From assembly GCA_003134815.1 (NCBI GenBank), contig PLCO01000060.1, positions 1 through 64,000 on the forward strand: a DNA stretch of 64,000 nucleotides, given 5' to 3'. Within the stretch, counting starts at the first letter, position 1. Each line of letters begins with the position of its first letter. The DNA is from Acidobacteriaceae bacterium. GTDB lineage: Bacteria > Acidobacteriota > Terriglobia > Terriglobales > Acidobacteriaceae. A model generated the notes under the pieces. It worked only from the letters and a program-made list of their open reading frames with translations, was not told where the DNA came from and did not search any database. The position numbers and the translations under genes are program-made. Positions 35,881 through 42,868 of the stretch are shown in pieces.

Positions 35881-36102
35881 CTACCGAAGCAGGAGCAGGA
35901 AGGCGCGCATGGTTTCGATCTGGCGTTCGATGCCGTCGAGCCCGCCAAGTGCGGCAAGATGGCCTCCGGCATCGAGATCGTCTGCGACCGTTGCGAGCCG
36001 CGCCAGAAGTTTTCCGTTTATCTCCGTGGCTCGTGCGATGATGCGCACGCGAAGCGCCTTGTCGAGATCATGTGGCCAGGGGTGAAGATTGGTTTCTGTC
36101 AT
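35881..36102 (-). CDS. Small helical protein overlapping the integrase end
   Basis: 73 residues from the ATG at 36102, overlapping the last 35 nt of the integrase gene. Sequence is amphipathic helix throughout (DLDKALRVRIIARATEINGK, GLDGIERQIETMRAFLLLL). The longer frame to 36399 is antisense-like sequence inside the integrase and is not used. Family unknown; the overlap shows it belongs to the element's operon. Confidence 0.55.
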   Translation of the reverse strand: MTETNLHPWPHDLDKALRVRIIARATEINGKLLARLATVADDLDAGGHLAALGGLDGIERQIETMRAFLLLLR

Positions 36103-37207
36103 CGGATTGCTGCTCCGTCTGGGTTGTCGGGTTATTGTCGTGGGGAGGCGCAGATGCTTCCCCGGCGGATTGAAGAGCGCGGACCTTTTCCGCGTGCCAC
36201 GCGTCAAGACGAGAGATTGCGTCGCAAAGCGTGGGCATTTCCACATGCGTGTAGATCGAATGAACGTCCCCGCCGCGGCTGTGGCCCATGAGTTCCTTGC
36301 GGATGTCGGCAATGACGCCAATACCCGCGAGGCGCGAATTGAAGGAGTGACGTAGGTCGTGAAAGCGGTATTTGGAGATGCCCGCACGGCGGAGCGCACC
36401 TGCCCACCCGGTTTTGATCCGCCGGAGTGGCTGTCCTTCGTAGGTGAAGATCACCCCTGAGGCTTGACGCATTCCGGCAAGCATCTCCGATAAACGTCCG
36501 GTCAAAGGAATCAGCCGGTGTTCGCCTTCAGCAGTCTTCGAATGGGTTACGGAAAGGAGGTTGCGGTCGAAGTCAACGTCCTCCCACAGTTGGCTCAGGA
36601 GTTCGCCACGGCGCATTCCGGTATCGAGTGCCGCGATGACGATGGGCCTGAGATGCGCGGAGCAGGTTGCAAGGAGTTTCAGTTCGTCTGCGACAGAGAT
36701 CACCGGACGCCGCTTACCACGTTCCCGGACCATCCGGATACGAGCGATGGGATTCGTGAGAATGAAGCCTTCGTCAGCTGCCCAGAAGAGCAAATGGCGA
36801 ATGACTTCAATGTCCCGGTTGATGGTGGTTTCAGAGAGCCGCTTTGGGGCTTCTTCGTTCTGCCCTCTAAGATGTTCGGCATGACGATGCTTGCGGTAGC
36901 GCGCGATGTCATTTTTCGTGATCCGTGCGATTGGCGTATCCGAGAAAAATGGCAGGAACTGTTTCGCGCGGTCCCGGTGATGCGGCTTGACCTCCCCCTC
37001 GGCGAGGAATCTCGCATAGAGCTCGCTAAGGGGCATGTCGGGTTTGAGATCTTGGATATGGAAGCGCTTGGCGTGCAATTCGTCACGCCAACGCTGCTCC
37101 AGCGTTTCGGCCTGGCGGCGATTCGTCGTCTCAAGCGAGCGCATACGACGCACGCCGTCGATCCAAAGGGCCGACCAGTACACGTTGCCTCGCTTGTAGA
37201 GACTCAT
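36068..37207 (-). CDS. Tyrosine integrase of the integrative element
   Basis: 379 residues from the ATG at 37207, 6 nt after AAAGGAGG; upstream in-frame sequence belongs to the HTH gene region. SAM-like core-binding domain (SELYARFLAEGEV, TTINRDIEVIRHLL) then the catalytic domain with Arg in ALDTGMRRGELL, Lys in HSKTAEGEHR, HDLRHSF, GHSRGG and the Tyr in SIYTHVE. All five catalytic positions are present, so it should be functional. It starts 2 nt after the HTH gene, the expected excisionase position. C-terminal tail is Gln/Ser/Pro-rich. Confidence 0.93.
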   Translation of the reverse strand: MSLYKRGNVYWSALWIDGVRRMRSLETTNRRQAETLEQRWRDELHAKRFHIQDLKPDMPLSELYARFLAEGEVKPHHRDRAKQFLPFFSDTPIARITKNDIARYRKHRHAEHLRGQNEEAPKRLSETTINRDIEVIRHLLFWAADEGFILTNPIARIRMVRERGKRRPVISVADELKLLATCSAHLRPIVIAALDTGMRRGELLSQLWEDVDFDRNLLSVTHSKTAEGEHRLIPLTGRLSEMLAGMRQASGVIFTYEGQPLRRIKTGWAGALRRAGISKYRFHDLRHSFNSRLAGIGVIADIRKELMGHSRGGDVHSIYTHVEMPTLCDAISRLDAWHAEKVRALQSAGEASAPPHDNNPTTQTEQQSDDRNQSSPLAT

Positions 37208-37209
37208 AA

Positions 37210-37557
37210 TCATCCTCCTTTCCTTTGTTGTTGAAGAATCCATGCAATGACCTGATCGCGGAAGAACACGAGCTTGCCGTTCGAACCGGCCCGGAAGTAG
37301 GGCAATCCGGCAGGAATGTGACGCTGGCGGATGGTCCACGCCGAGCAGCCGATCATCCGGGCGACGTCGCGGATTGAGAGCGGCAGACCCAAAGGACTGC
37401 ATCCGGCGGCTTTGATCGTTTGCCTGTTTGCGCCTTGAGGCTGCGGGTAATGCCTCGGGTAGCTCTGCCCTAGGCCGGTCGGCGGAATCACCTGTATTGC
37501 CAAGGGATTCGCGTCCGATGCCAAACCTGACATGTATCTCTTCGAGCTAGTCGTCAT
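37210..37557 (-). CDS. Excisionase-like helix-turn-helix protein
   Basis: 115 residues. The C-terminal half has the MerR/excisionase winged-helix pattern: LSIRDVARMIGCSAWTIRQR, then a basic wing and KLVFFRDQVIAWILQ. The first 55 residues are Pro/Gln-rich and poorly structured. GAGGAGG lies before the ATG, which overlaps the stop of the zinc-ribbon gene. Placed directly before the integrase; probable recombination directionality factor or regulator. Confidence 0.75.
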   Translation of the reverse strand: MTTSSKRYMSGLASDANPLAIQVIPPTGLGQSYPRHYPQPQGANRQTIKAAGCSPLGLPLSIRDVARMIGCSAWTIRQRHIPAGLPYFRAGSNGKLVFFRDQVIAWILQQQRKGG

Positions 37558-37957
37558 CGTTCCTCCTCTTGCGTTTCACGCCGCTGCGAATGATGTCCTG
37601 GAGCCAGTCCGGAAGCTTCGACCAGACGAGCCAGAGGCCGACGAGAAGCAGTCCGATGCAAACGATTGCCTGCTGGAATTGCGTGGTCTTGGCGATAGCG
37701 ATCAGGGACGAAAGGGTCAAATACAGGAGCAGGAGTCCGAGACCGAGCCGAACAAGGATGGCAAGGAGCTTCCACATGGCAGGCACCTTCGGTTGAGGCG
37801 TCGAGAGTTCGCGGCTGCCGCACTTCGAGCACACGTCGGCAGAGCGCGGATTGGGATGGAGGCGCGGGCAGAGCTTTACGTCGTAGCTGCGCCCGCAATG
37901 GTTGCAGAAGGCCGGCTCACCGGGCGTGATATGGCCGCAGTTGTAGCAGTAGTTCAT
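37547..37957 (-). CDS. Zinc-ribbon membrane protein
   Basis: 136 residues: two zinc ribbons (CYNCGHITPGEPAFCNHCGR split as CxxC...CxxC, and CPRLHPNPRSADVCSKCGS), then two membrane helices (KLLAILVRLGLGLLLLYLTL and AIVCIGLLLVGLWLVW) and a basic/acidic tail (VKRKRRNDDD). Start and stop overlap the neighbouring genes by a few bases (ATGA type), so expression is coupled. Possibly tethers a DNA-processing complex at the membrane; family function unknown. Confidence 0.7.
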   Translation of the reverse strand: MNYCYNCGHITPGEPAFCNHCGRSYDVKLCPRLHPNPRSADVCSKCGSRELSTPQPKVPAMWKLLAILVRLGLGLLLLYLTLSSLIAIAKTTQFQQAIVCIGLLLVGLWLVWSKLPDWLQDIIRSGVKRKRRNDDD

Positions 37958-38733
37958 GGCAGTTGCTCAAAAAGAGATTCGGGTTGATTGCCGACCGGCC
38001 TGAGCCAGACGGGAGCGAAGAACCTATTGCGTGCGTCTTCTAGTGTGCTGAATCGGAAGATTTTCTCGGTCGTGGCCGCAACGGTTTTCCGGATGGATTG
38101 AAGGCGGCGCTCGGAATGCGCGATGACGAGGACGCGAAAGCGATCCTGGCCGAACGTGCGCAGAAAGGCGCCCGAGAGCGCAAGCTGGAGATACTTCCGC
38201 GCCTTTTCCTTCCAGATTTTAAGACCCTCGGTCCCCAGGTCTACTTCGACAAAGGCTGCCGTCGTCCCGGTTAGACCAACAAACTCGACATAGCCATCGG
38301 GGATCAGCCTCAGTTCCGGTGCAACCGATTCGTAGAAGGCCATCCAACGGTGGAACGTAATGCCTTCGAGAAGAACCTTCCCGAGCTTTACCGCGCAGTA
38401 GATCGAGTTGAGCGCCAACTGGTGTTCTACGAAGGCATCGGCAACGAGCATTGCGCCTTGCGGACGACGAGGGCCGCGTAGTGGAACGTCCACCAGTTGC
38501 GCGCCTTTTTCCGAGACCGCATAGAGCGCCTTTCTTCCGCCGCCCGAACCAAGGAAGAATCTCCGGAGAAGTCCGGCGCGTGTCAGCTTCAGGAGCCTCG
38601 CGTTCACTCGCGTGATCGAGCCGAATCCGGCAACGAGCCTGATTTGTTCACGGTCAGCGACACGCAGGACCGACAGCTCCTTCAGGAACTCGCGGTCTCT
38701 CGGTTGCAGAATCATGCGCTCAGTCCCAGCCAT
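37954..38733 (-). CDS. Replication-relaxation-like protein
   Basis: 259 residues from the ATG at 38733 (GAGG 6 nt upstream, overlapping the ATPase stop). N-terminal winged helix (RDREFLKELSVLRVADREQI, ARLLKLTRAGLLRRF, LYAVSEKGAQLV), then a mixed domain with YVEFVGLTGTTAAFVEVDLGT and KARKYLQLA, a nuclease-fold-like pattern (E.D...W..K...Y). This matches the replication-relaxation family found with HerA/FtsK-type ATPases on plasmids and integrative elements. It likely acts on element DNA with the ATPase encoded just upstream. Confidence 0.7.
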   Translation of the reverse strand: MAGTERMILQPRDREFLKELSVLRVADREQIRLVAGFGSITRVNARLLKLTRAGLLRRFFLGSGGGRKALYAVSEKGAQLVDVPLRGPRRPQGAMLVADAFVEHQLALNSIYCAVKLGKVLLEGITFHRWMAFYESVAPELRLIPDGYVEFVGLTGTTAAFVEVDLGTEGLKIWKEKARKYLQLALSGAFLRTFGQDRFRVLVIAHSERRLQSIRKTVAATTEKIFRFSTLEDARNRFFAPVWLRPVGNQPESLFEQLP

Positions 38734-40096
38734 GGAGTACCTCGTCAGTGGTTTTATGGAGTGCCGCATGCCGCTCCCCGATTTCCCGCTCAATCTCCGC
38801 GCGGGGTCGCGCAGCCTGGGCGCGGACGCGCTTCAGCAAATCGGCGTAGCTGCATTTCGGGTCCGCCACGGTATGCGCGGCGACTTCTGTCCAGCGCTCC
38901 CCGCCGGACTTCCCGATGAAATGGCGCTGCGGCAGGTTCTTGAGCCGCTCGGCGAGAGACTTACCGCCGTCTAGCGCTTGCGCGACCGTCGTTGCATCGG
39001 CGGACGAGAGCTGGAAGAACATGTGGGTTCCGACCGAGAGAATCGCCGCGCGCATCGGGGCAGGGTACTGGTCGAGGAATTGATTGGCTGAGACAACTGA
39101 GACGCCGAACTTGCGAGCTTCAGACAGCACTGTCTCGATGCCGCTGTCGAACGCGACAAGATTCTGGATTTCATCGGCGTAGATGGTGAAGAGCGAGCGC
39201 CGCTCACGGGTGAACAGGGCATTCTTGAGGACCGTGAAGAGCAGGCTCGCGAGTGTGAGTGCCTGTGCGCCGAGCCTCCCTTTATCCAGGTCAGCGATGA
39301 CCCAATAGCCGCGATCCATTGCTTCGCGCATCGAGAAGGTTGAGCTCCGCTGGCCTACGATGTGGCGGAAGTTCGGATCTGCGGTGAAAGCCGAAGTCTT
39401 GTTGAGGATCGGTTCGCGCATGACGGCTCGCATCGGCTCGCTCGCCTGCCCATAGCGCGTTTCAAAGTACTGCCGGACTTCGGCATTTTGTACCCTCTTG
39501 AGGCAGGCCGCACGGAATCCCGAGTTAGTAAGCAGCGGGTCAAGTTCGAGCAACGTCAAGCCGTTCGCGGCCAGCACGAAGAGCGAATTGCGGAGGAGTT
39601 CATCGGTCCGGGCGCCGAAGTGATCGAGGCTCCAACGCTGCTTTAGGATCGCGGCGAACTCGACGATGCGGACGAAGTCCGGCGATTCCTGCTCGAGGGG
39701 ATTAAATCCCACTGAAACCTCGCGATCTGCGGGAGCAATGAACACCACGCGGTCGCTCAGATGGCGTTCGAGCTTCTGTTCCCGTTCGGCGATGGTCCGC
39801 AAAAGGAATGGCGTCGCGTCACCGTGAAGGTCGAACCAGATGAATCCCCGACCGGCGGCGATGTCCTGCTGCGCCATGAAACGAAGGAGTGAACTCTTTC
39901 CGCTTCCGGTTTTGCCGAGCACGGCGACGTGGGTGGTGCGCCGTGCGCAACTGAGCGTATATGGGCGGCGCGAAACCGCGTCATCGACAACCTGGGAACC
40001 GAGCGAAAGTCCAGCGGTCTCCTTGCCGGAGTTGCTGTGCTTGTCGCGCAGGCGGTTCCAGATGGAACTGACGAGATGTTCGAGGAATTGGATCAC
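38720..40096 (-). CDS. HerA/VirD4-like DNA-pumping ATPase
   Basis: 458 residues. Walker A AVLGKTGSGKSSLLRF near 62, FIWFDLHGD, Walker B LFTIYADEIQNL near 305, and an Arg/Gln-rich sensor region (VVSANQFLDQYP, HMFFQLSSAD). TraD/VirD4-type DUF87 core; no N-terminal membrane segments, so unlike classic coupling proteins it is soluble, perhaps recruited by the zinc-ribbon membrane protein. First gene of an operon in which each stop overlaps the next start. Likely role: moving or segregating element DNA. Confidence 0.8.
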   Translation of the reverse strand: MIQFLEHLVSSIWNRLRDKHSNSGKETAGLSLGSQVVDDAVSRRPYTLSCARRTTHVAVLGKTGSGKSSLLRFMAQQDIAAGRGFIWFDLHGDATPFLLRTIAEREQKLERHLSDRVVFIAPADREVSVGFNPLEQESPDFVRIVEFAAILKQRWSLDHFGARTDELLRNSLFVLAANGLTLLELDPLLTNSGFRAACLKRVQNAEVRQYFETRYGQASEPMRAVMREPILNKTSAFTADPNFRHIVGQRSSTFSMREAMDRGYWVIADLDKGRLGAQALTLASLLFTVLKNALFTRERRSLFTIYADEIQNLVAFDSGIETVLSEARKFGVSVVSANQFLDQYPAPMRAAILSVGTHMFFQLSSADATTVAQALDGGKSLAERLKNLPQRHFIGKSGGERWTEVAAHTVADPKCSYADLLKRVRAQAARPRAEIEREIGERHAALHKTTDEVLHGWD

Positions 40097-40231
40097 GCGA
40101 TGAGTATTTAGGTGGGAACGTCAAAATCGGTAACAAGTCCCTACACCGGCCCAATCAAAAGCCATAGGATTCAACAAGTTGCTCGGAGAAACTTCCCCAA
40201 ACAAAATGTTTGACAAGGATTTGGCGGGGCT

Positions 40232-41062
40232 CTAGAAGTTCGTGATGAGCACTTCGCGGTAGCGGCGACCAGCAACTTTCTGTGCAGTGTAGGAAAGCTC
40301 AATCTCCCGGAACTTGAACGGCTTGAAGATTCTGCGCACTTCGGGAACGTCGTTCAGCGAGAGCACGAACTTTCCCTTCAGTTTCCCGAGGCGCCCAGCC
40401 ATCTTCTCGAAGTCGGCGGTCGTGAGATTGTGACGGTACAGTTTGAGGCCGAAATAGGGCGGGTCGAGGTAGAAGAGAGTCCAGGGGCGATCAAATCGCT
40501 CGAGCACTTTCTCATACGGCAGGCATTCGAGCTGTACCCGCGCGAGACGCTTGCTGGTCTCTTCGATGATCTCTGGGAGACGCTCAGGATTCAGTCCGGG
40601 TGGTTGCGCGACGTTGCATTTGTAGCTCAAGCTGCGGATCAACCCCGCGTAGCTGTTCTTCAGGAGATACAGGTGACGCGCTGCACGCTGGATGTCGGTC
40701 AGTGTCACCGGATCGGTTGCCTTCAACACTTCATGCCACTTGCGGCTGACAATGAGGAAGCGCATATAACGGAGCAACTCCTCGTAATGCTGCTGACAGA
40801 CACGAAAGAAGTTGACCATTTCACCGTCGAGATCGTTCAACACCTCGACTTTGGACGGTTCTTTGTGGAAGAAGACCTGCGCGCCGCCCATGAAAGGCTC
40901 GACGTACGTGGTGTGTTTGGGGAAGATCGCGATGATTTTCTTCGCAATCACGCGCTTACCGCCGATGTAAGGCAACGGTCCGATCATGTCTGGTTGTGGC
41001 GTAGTTTGCAGGTATCGCGGGATAGCGCTTCGATTCGACCTTTTATAGATCGAAGCGTCCAC
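40232..41062 (-). CDS. D12-class DNA adenine-N6 methyltransferase (Dam-like)
   Basis: 276 residues from a GTG at 41062. S-adenosylmethionine-binding motif I YVEPFMGGAQVFF near 53, the N-terminal YIGGKR loop, and the catalytic DPPY in LFYLDPPYFG near 197, all in D12-family order. It methylates adenine N6; the recognition site cannot be read from sequence. No restriction partner is adjacent, so it is a solitary methylase, common on mobile elements as protection from host restriction. 135 nt upstream of the ATPase gene and probably separately transcribed. Confidence 0.9.
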   Translation of the reverse strand: MDASIYKRSNRSAIPRYLQTTPQPDMIGPLPYIGGKRVIAKKIIAIFPKHTTYVEPFMGGAQVFFHKEPSKVEVLNDLDGEMVNFFRVCQQHYEELLRYMRFLIVSRKWHEVLKATDPVTLTDIQRAARHLYLLKNSYAGLIRSLSYKCNVAQPPGLNPERLPEIIEETSKRLARVQLECLPYEKVLERFDRPWTLFYLDPPYFGLKLYRHNLTTADFEKMAGRLGKLKGKFVLSLNDVPEVRRIFKPFKFREIELSYTAQKVAGRRYREVLITNF

Positions 41063-41121
41063 TCATCCTACGCGGGAGGAGGAGAAAGAAAAGGGGTCAA
41101 AATTGGCGCCATAGGACAATG

Positions 41122-41222
41122 ACCTGTGAATGGCGGCGGATCCTTCGATTCTCCGCCGTGCAGAGGACTTAAAATTCGCAGGCCGTGAGGCCCTGAGGGT
41201 TCAAGTCCCCCTACGGGTACCA
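41122..41222 (+). tRNA. tRNA-Leu(UAA)-like structure with an unusual D-arm
   Basis: The 3' part is clear: anticodon loop CTTAAAA (UAA), a variable arm AGGCC-GTGA-GGCCCT, T-loop TTCAAGT in a GAGGG/CCCCC stem with one mismatch, then TACGGGT, A and CCA. A 5' strand ACCTGTG pairs with it over 7 bp (two wobbles). Between them the D region is a 7-bp stem CGGCGGA/TCCGCCG with an 11-nt loop, not a normal D-arm, and the anticodon stem has one mismatch. Either a tRNA damaged at an integration site or a non-canonical tRNA. Confidence 0.5.
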
Positions 41223-41788
41223 ATTAAATCAATAGATTGCGGGCGTTCATCATATGGTAAATAGCAGGTTTTTTGCGAGATTCGCGGATTAGAATCCGCA
41301 GTCTTTAACGAGATTTTGAGCGTCGGCTGATTGGCAACCGGCCTCAGCCGTCCGTCCACAACTTCGATGGGCGCGTTGGCATGTTGTCGTCAGCCGCCGA
41401 TCATACCTAGGCAGATCGGCGGACACTTGCCGGCTTCTCGTTACTTGAGACACCATGGGCGAGTCGATGACAGTACGCCAACGGTGTCTATTTTAGCCGG
41501 GAGAATGAACCTTCGTAGCCGTTCTAATCGGGTAGCCAGATGATCATGACATCTAATCCTTCGATGCGTAGGAGTCAACTGTCAATGACGCTCGCGTCGC
41601 CCCACAGAGAAGAGGCCGCGAGTCTGTTGCGGATAGTACCCCGGCTTGTATGGGAGAGCGTTGCCAGCCAGTCCTCTTGGAGCTTTCTTCAGGTATCATG
41701 GGTCGCAACGTAAACTACCTCCAGCACGAGGCGGACCTTCAAGCCAATCTAAGAGAATTGGCCGTCTAATCGAGAAGAAGGAAAAAGA
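41223..41788. other. Stretch before the TIR gene
   Basis: No convincing gene. A short inverted repeat GCGGAT-TAGA-ATCCGC lies near 41285-41305, following a T-run. Small frames on the plus strand lack ribosome sites. Confidence 0.4.
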
Positions 41789-42508
41789 ATGGTGTCCCGC
41801 TACGACATCTTCGTCTGCTACTCTCGCGTCACCGATGATCGGGTGCGGTCTCTGGTTGACCTGCTACGCGCGAGCGGCTATCGCGTCTTCTATGACCAAA
41901 CGGAGATTCGCGTAGGCGACAAGTGGAAGGAACGGCTGGACCATGCGGTGGCCTCAAGCCGCGTACTTGTTCTTTGCTGGTCCCGTGAAGCGGATGCGTC
42001 GGGATACGTCCACTTCGAACTTTCCCGTGCCGAGGGCCTCAATAAGCCCGTACTGCCTTGGCTCATGGACTCAACAGAGCTCCCCAAGCTGATGGAAATT
42101 CAGGGAATCACACAGCAGGACCCCGCCGAAGTTTTTGCGCGGCTCAAGCCCCGGCTCGGCCTCAAACTGCGCTGGCTGCGGCTGATTCAGACGGTAGTTC
42201 TAATGCTCGTCTTTGCTGCGGCTTTCGCAGGCTACCGCTACACCCACCGCCCGTGGGTGTTCACGGGCGTCGTCCGCTCAACTGCCGACGAGTCGCCTTT
42301 GTCCGGTGTCACCGTCGAAGTGACCACGCCCGACGACCGCCGCCTCGAGGCCTTCACCCAGTCCGACGGCCACTACTCGATCTCTATCCCTCTGCCCAAA
42401 CCCGCCTCTGTCGATGTACTCTTCCGAAAGTCCGGATTCTACTCTGACCACGAGACCGCCGTAACAACCGCGCAGGACTACATCATGTACCTGAGTCCCT
42501 CGCAATAG
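41789..42508 (+). CDS. TIR-domain membrane protein with extracellular regulatory domain
   Basis: 239 residues; AGAAGGA precedes the ATG. TIR domain 1-125: YDIFVCYSR, RVFYDQTEIRVGDKWKERL, SSRVLVLCWS, and YVHFELSRAEG with the Glu at the position used by NAD-cleaving TIRs. Then a membrane helix (TVVLMLVFAAAFAGYRY, about 133-150) and a carboxypeptidase-regulatory-like beta sandwich (FTGVVRSTADESPLSGVTVE, SDGHYSISIPL). Topology would place TIR inside and the sandwich outside. Together with the TIR remnant and TPR gene downstream this is a signalling or defence-like locus next to an element boundary. Confidence 0.85.
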   Translation: MVSRYDIFVCYSRVTDDRVRSLVDLLRASGYRVFYDQTEIRVGDKWKERLDHAVASSRVLVLCWSREADASGYVHFELSRAEGLNKPVLPWLMDSTELPKLMEIQGITQQDPAEVFARLKPRLGLKLRWLRLIQTVVLMLVFAAAFAGYRYTHRPWVFTGVVRSTADESPLSGVTVEVTTPDDRRLEAFTQSDGHYSISIPLPKPASVDVLFRKSGFYSDHETAVTTAQDYIMYLSPSQ

Positions 42509-42694
42509 AACCGGCTGTCGGAAGGCATGAAAATCGGTGCAGCTTGTGCGAGAATCCCCATTTGCCGGGGTGTGATACGTCAGCCCCAGTGGCCGCTTTT
42601 AGAAACCTAGGCATGTCGTACTTGGTCGACCTAATGCTAAAATTGCAACCTCATTCAATTTGGAAACGCGCCCGCCGCTAGAAAGGCCAATTCC

Positions 42695-42868
42695 ATGGAG
42701 GCCAAAGATATCTTTCTCAGCTACTCCCGCCGTGATAACACGGAACACCTACCGGCTTTCAAGGGCCGAGCCTCAAATCCGCCACTCTCGAGATTGACGA
42801 GAAGAACTACGGTTGAATCGAGAAATGAGGTCGGTGCGAGATGCGGACTTTACTTGTATTTGGTCTAG
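42695..42868 (+). pseudogene. TIR-domain remnant
   Basis: The ATG at 42695 opens with MEAKDIFLSYSRRDNTEHLP, a typical TIR start, but similarity ends after about 20 residues and the frame runs out in low-quality sequence, overlapping the start of the TPR gene by 28 nt. It is the stump of a second TIR gene, perhaps once fused to or coupled with the TPR protein. Confidence 0.65.

Noticed and set aside
35881-36399. 172-codon minus frame across the integrase end
   Set aside because: Only its last 73 codons are protein-like; the first part lies inside the integrase gene in another frame.
41122-41222. tRNA-Sec (selC)
   Set aside because: The anticodon loop reads UAA, not UCA, and no SelA/SelB or other selenocysteine genes are in view.
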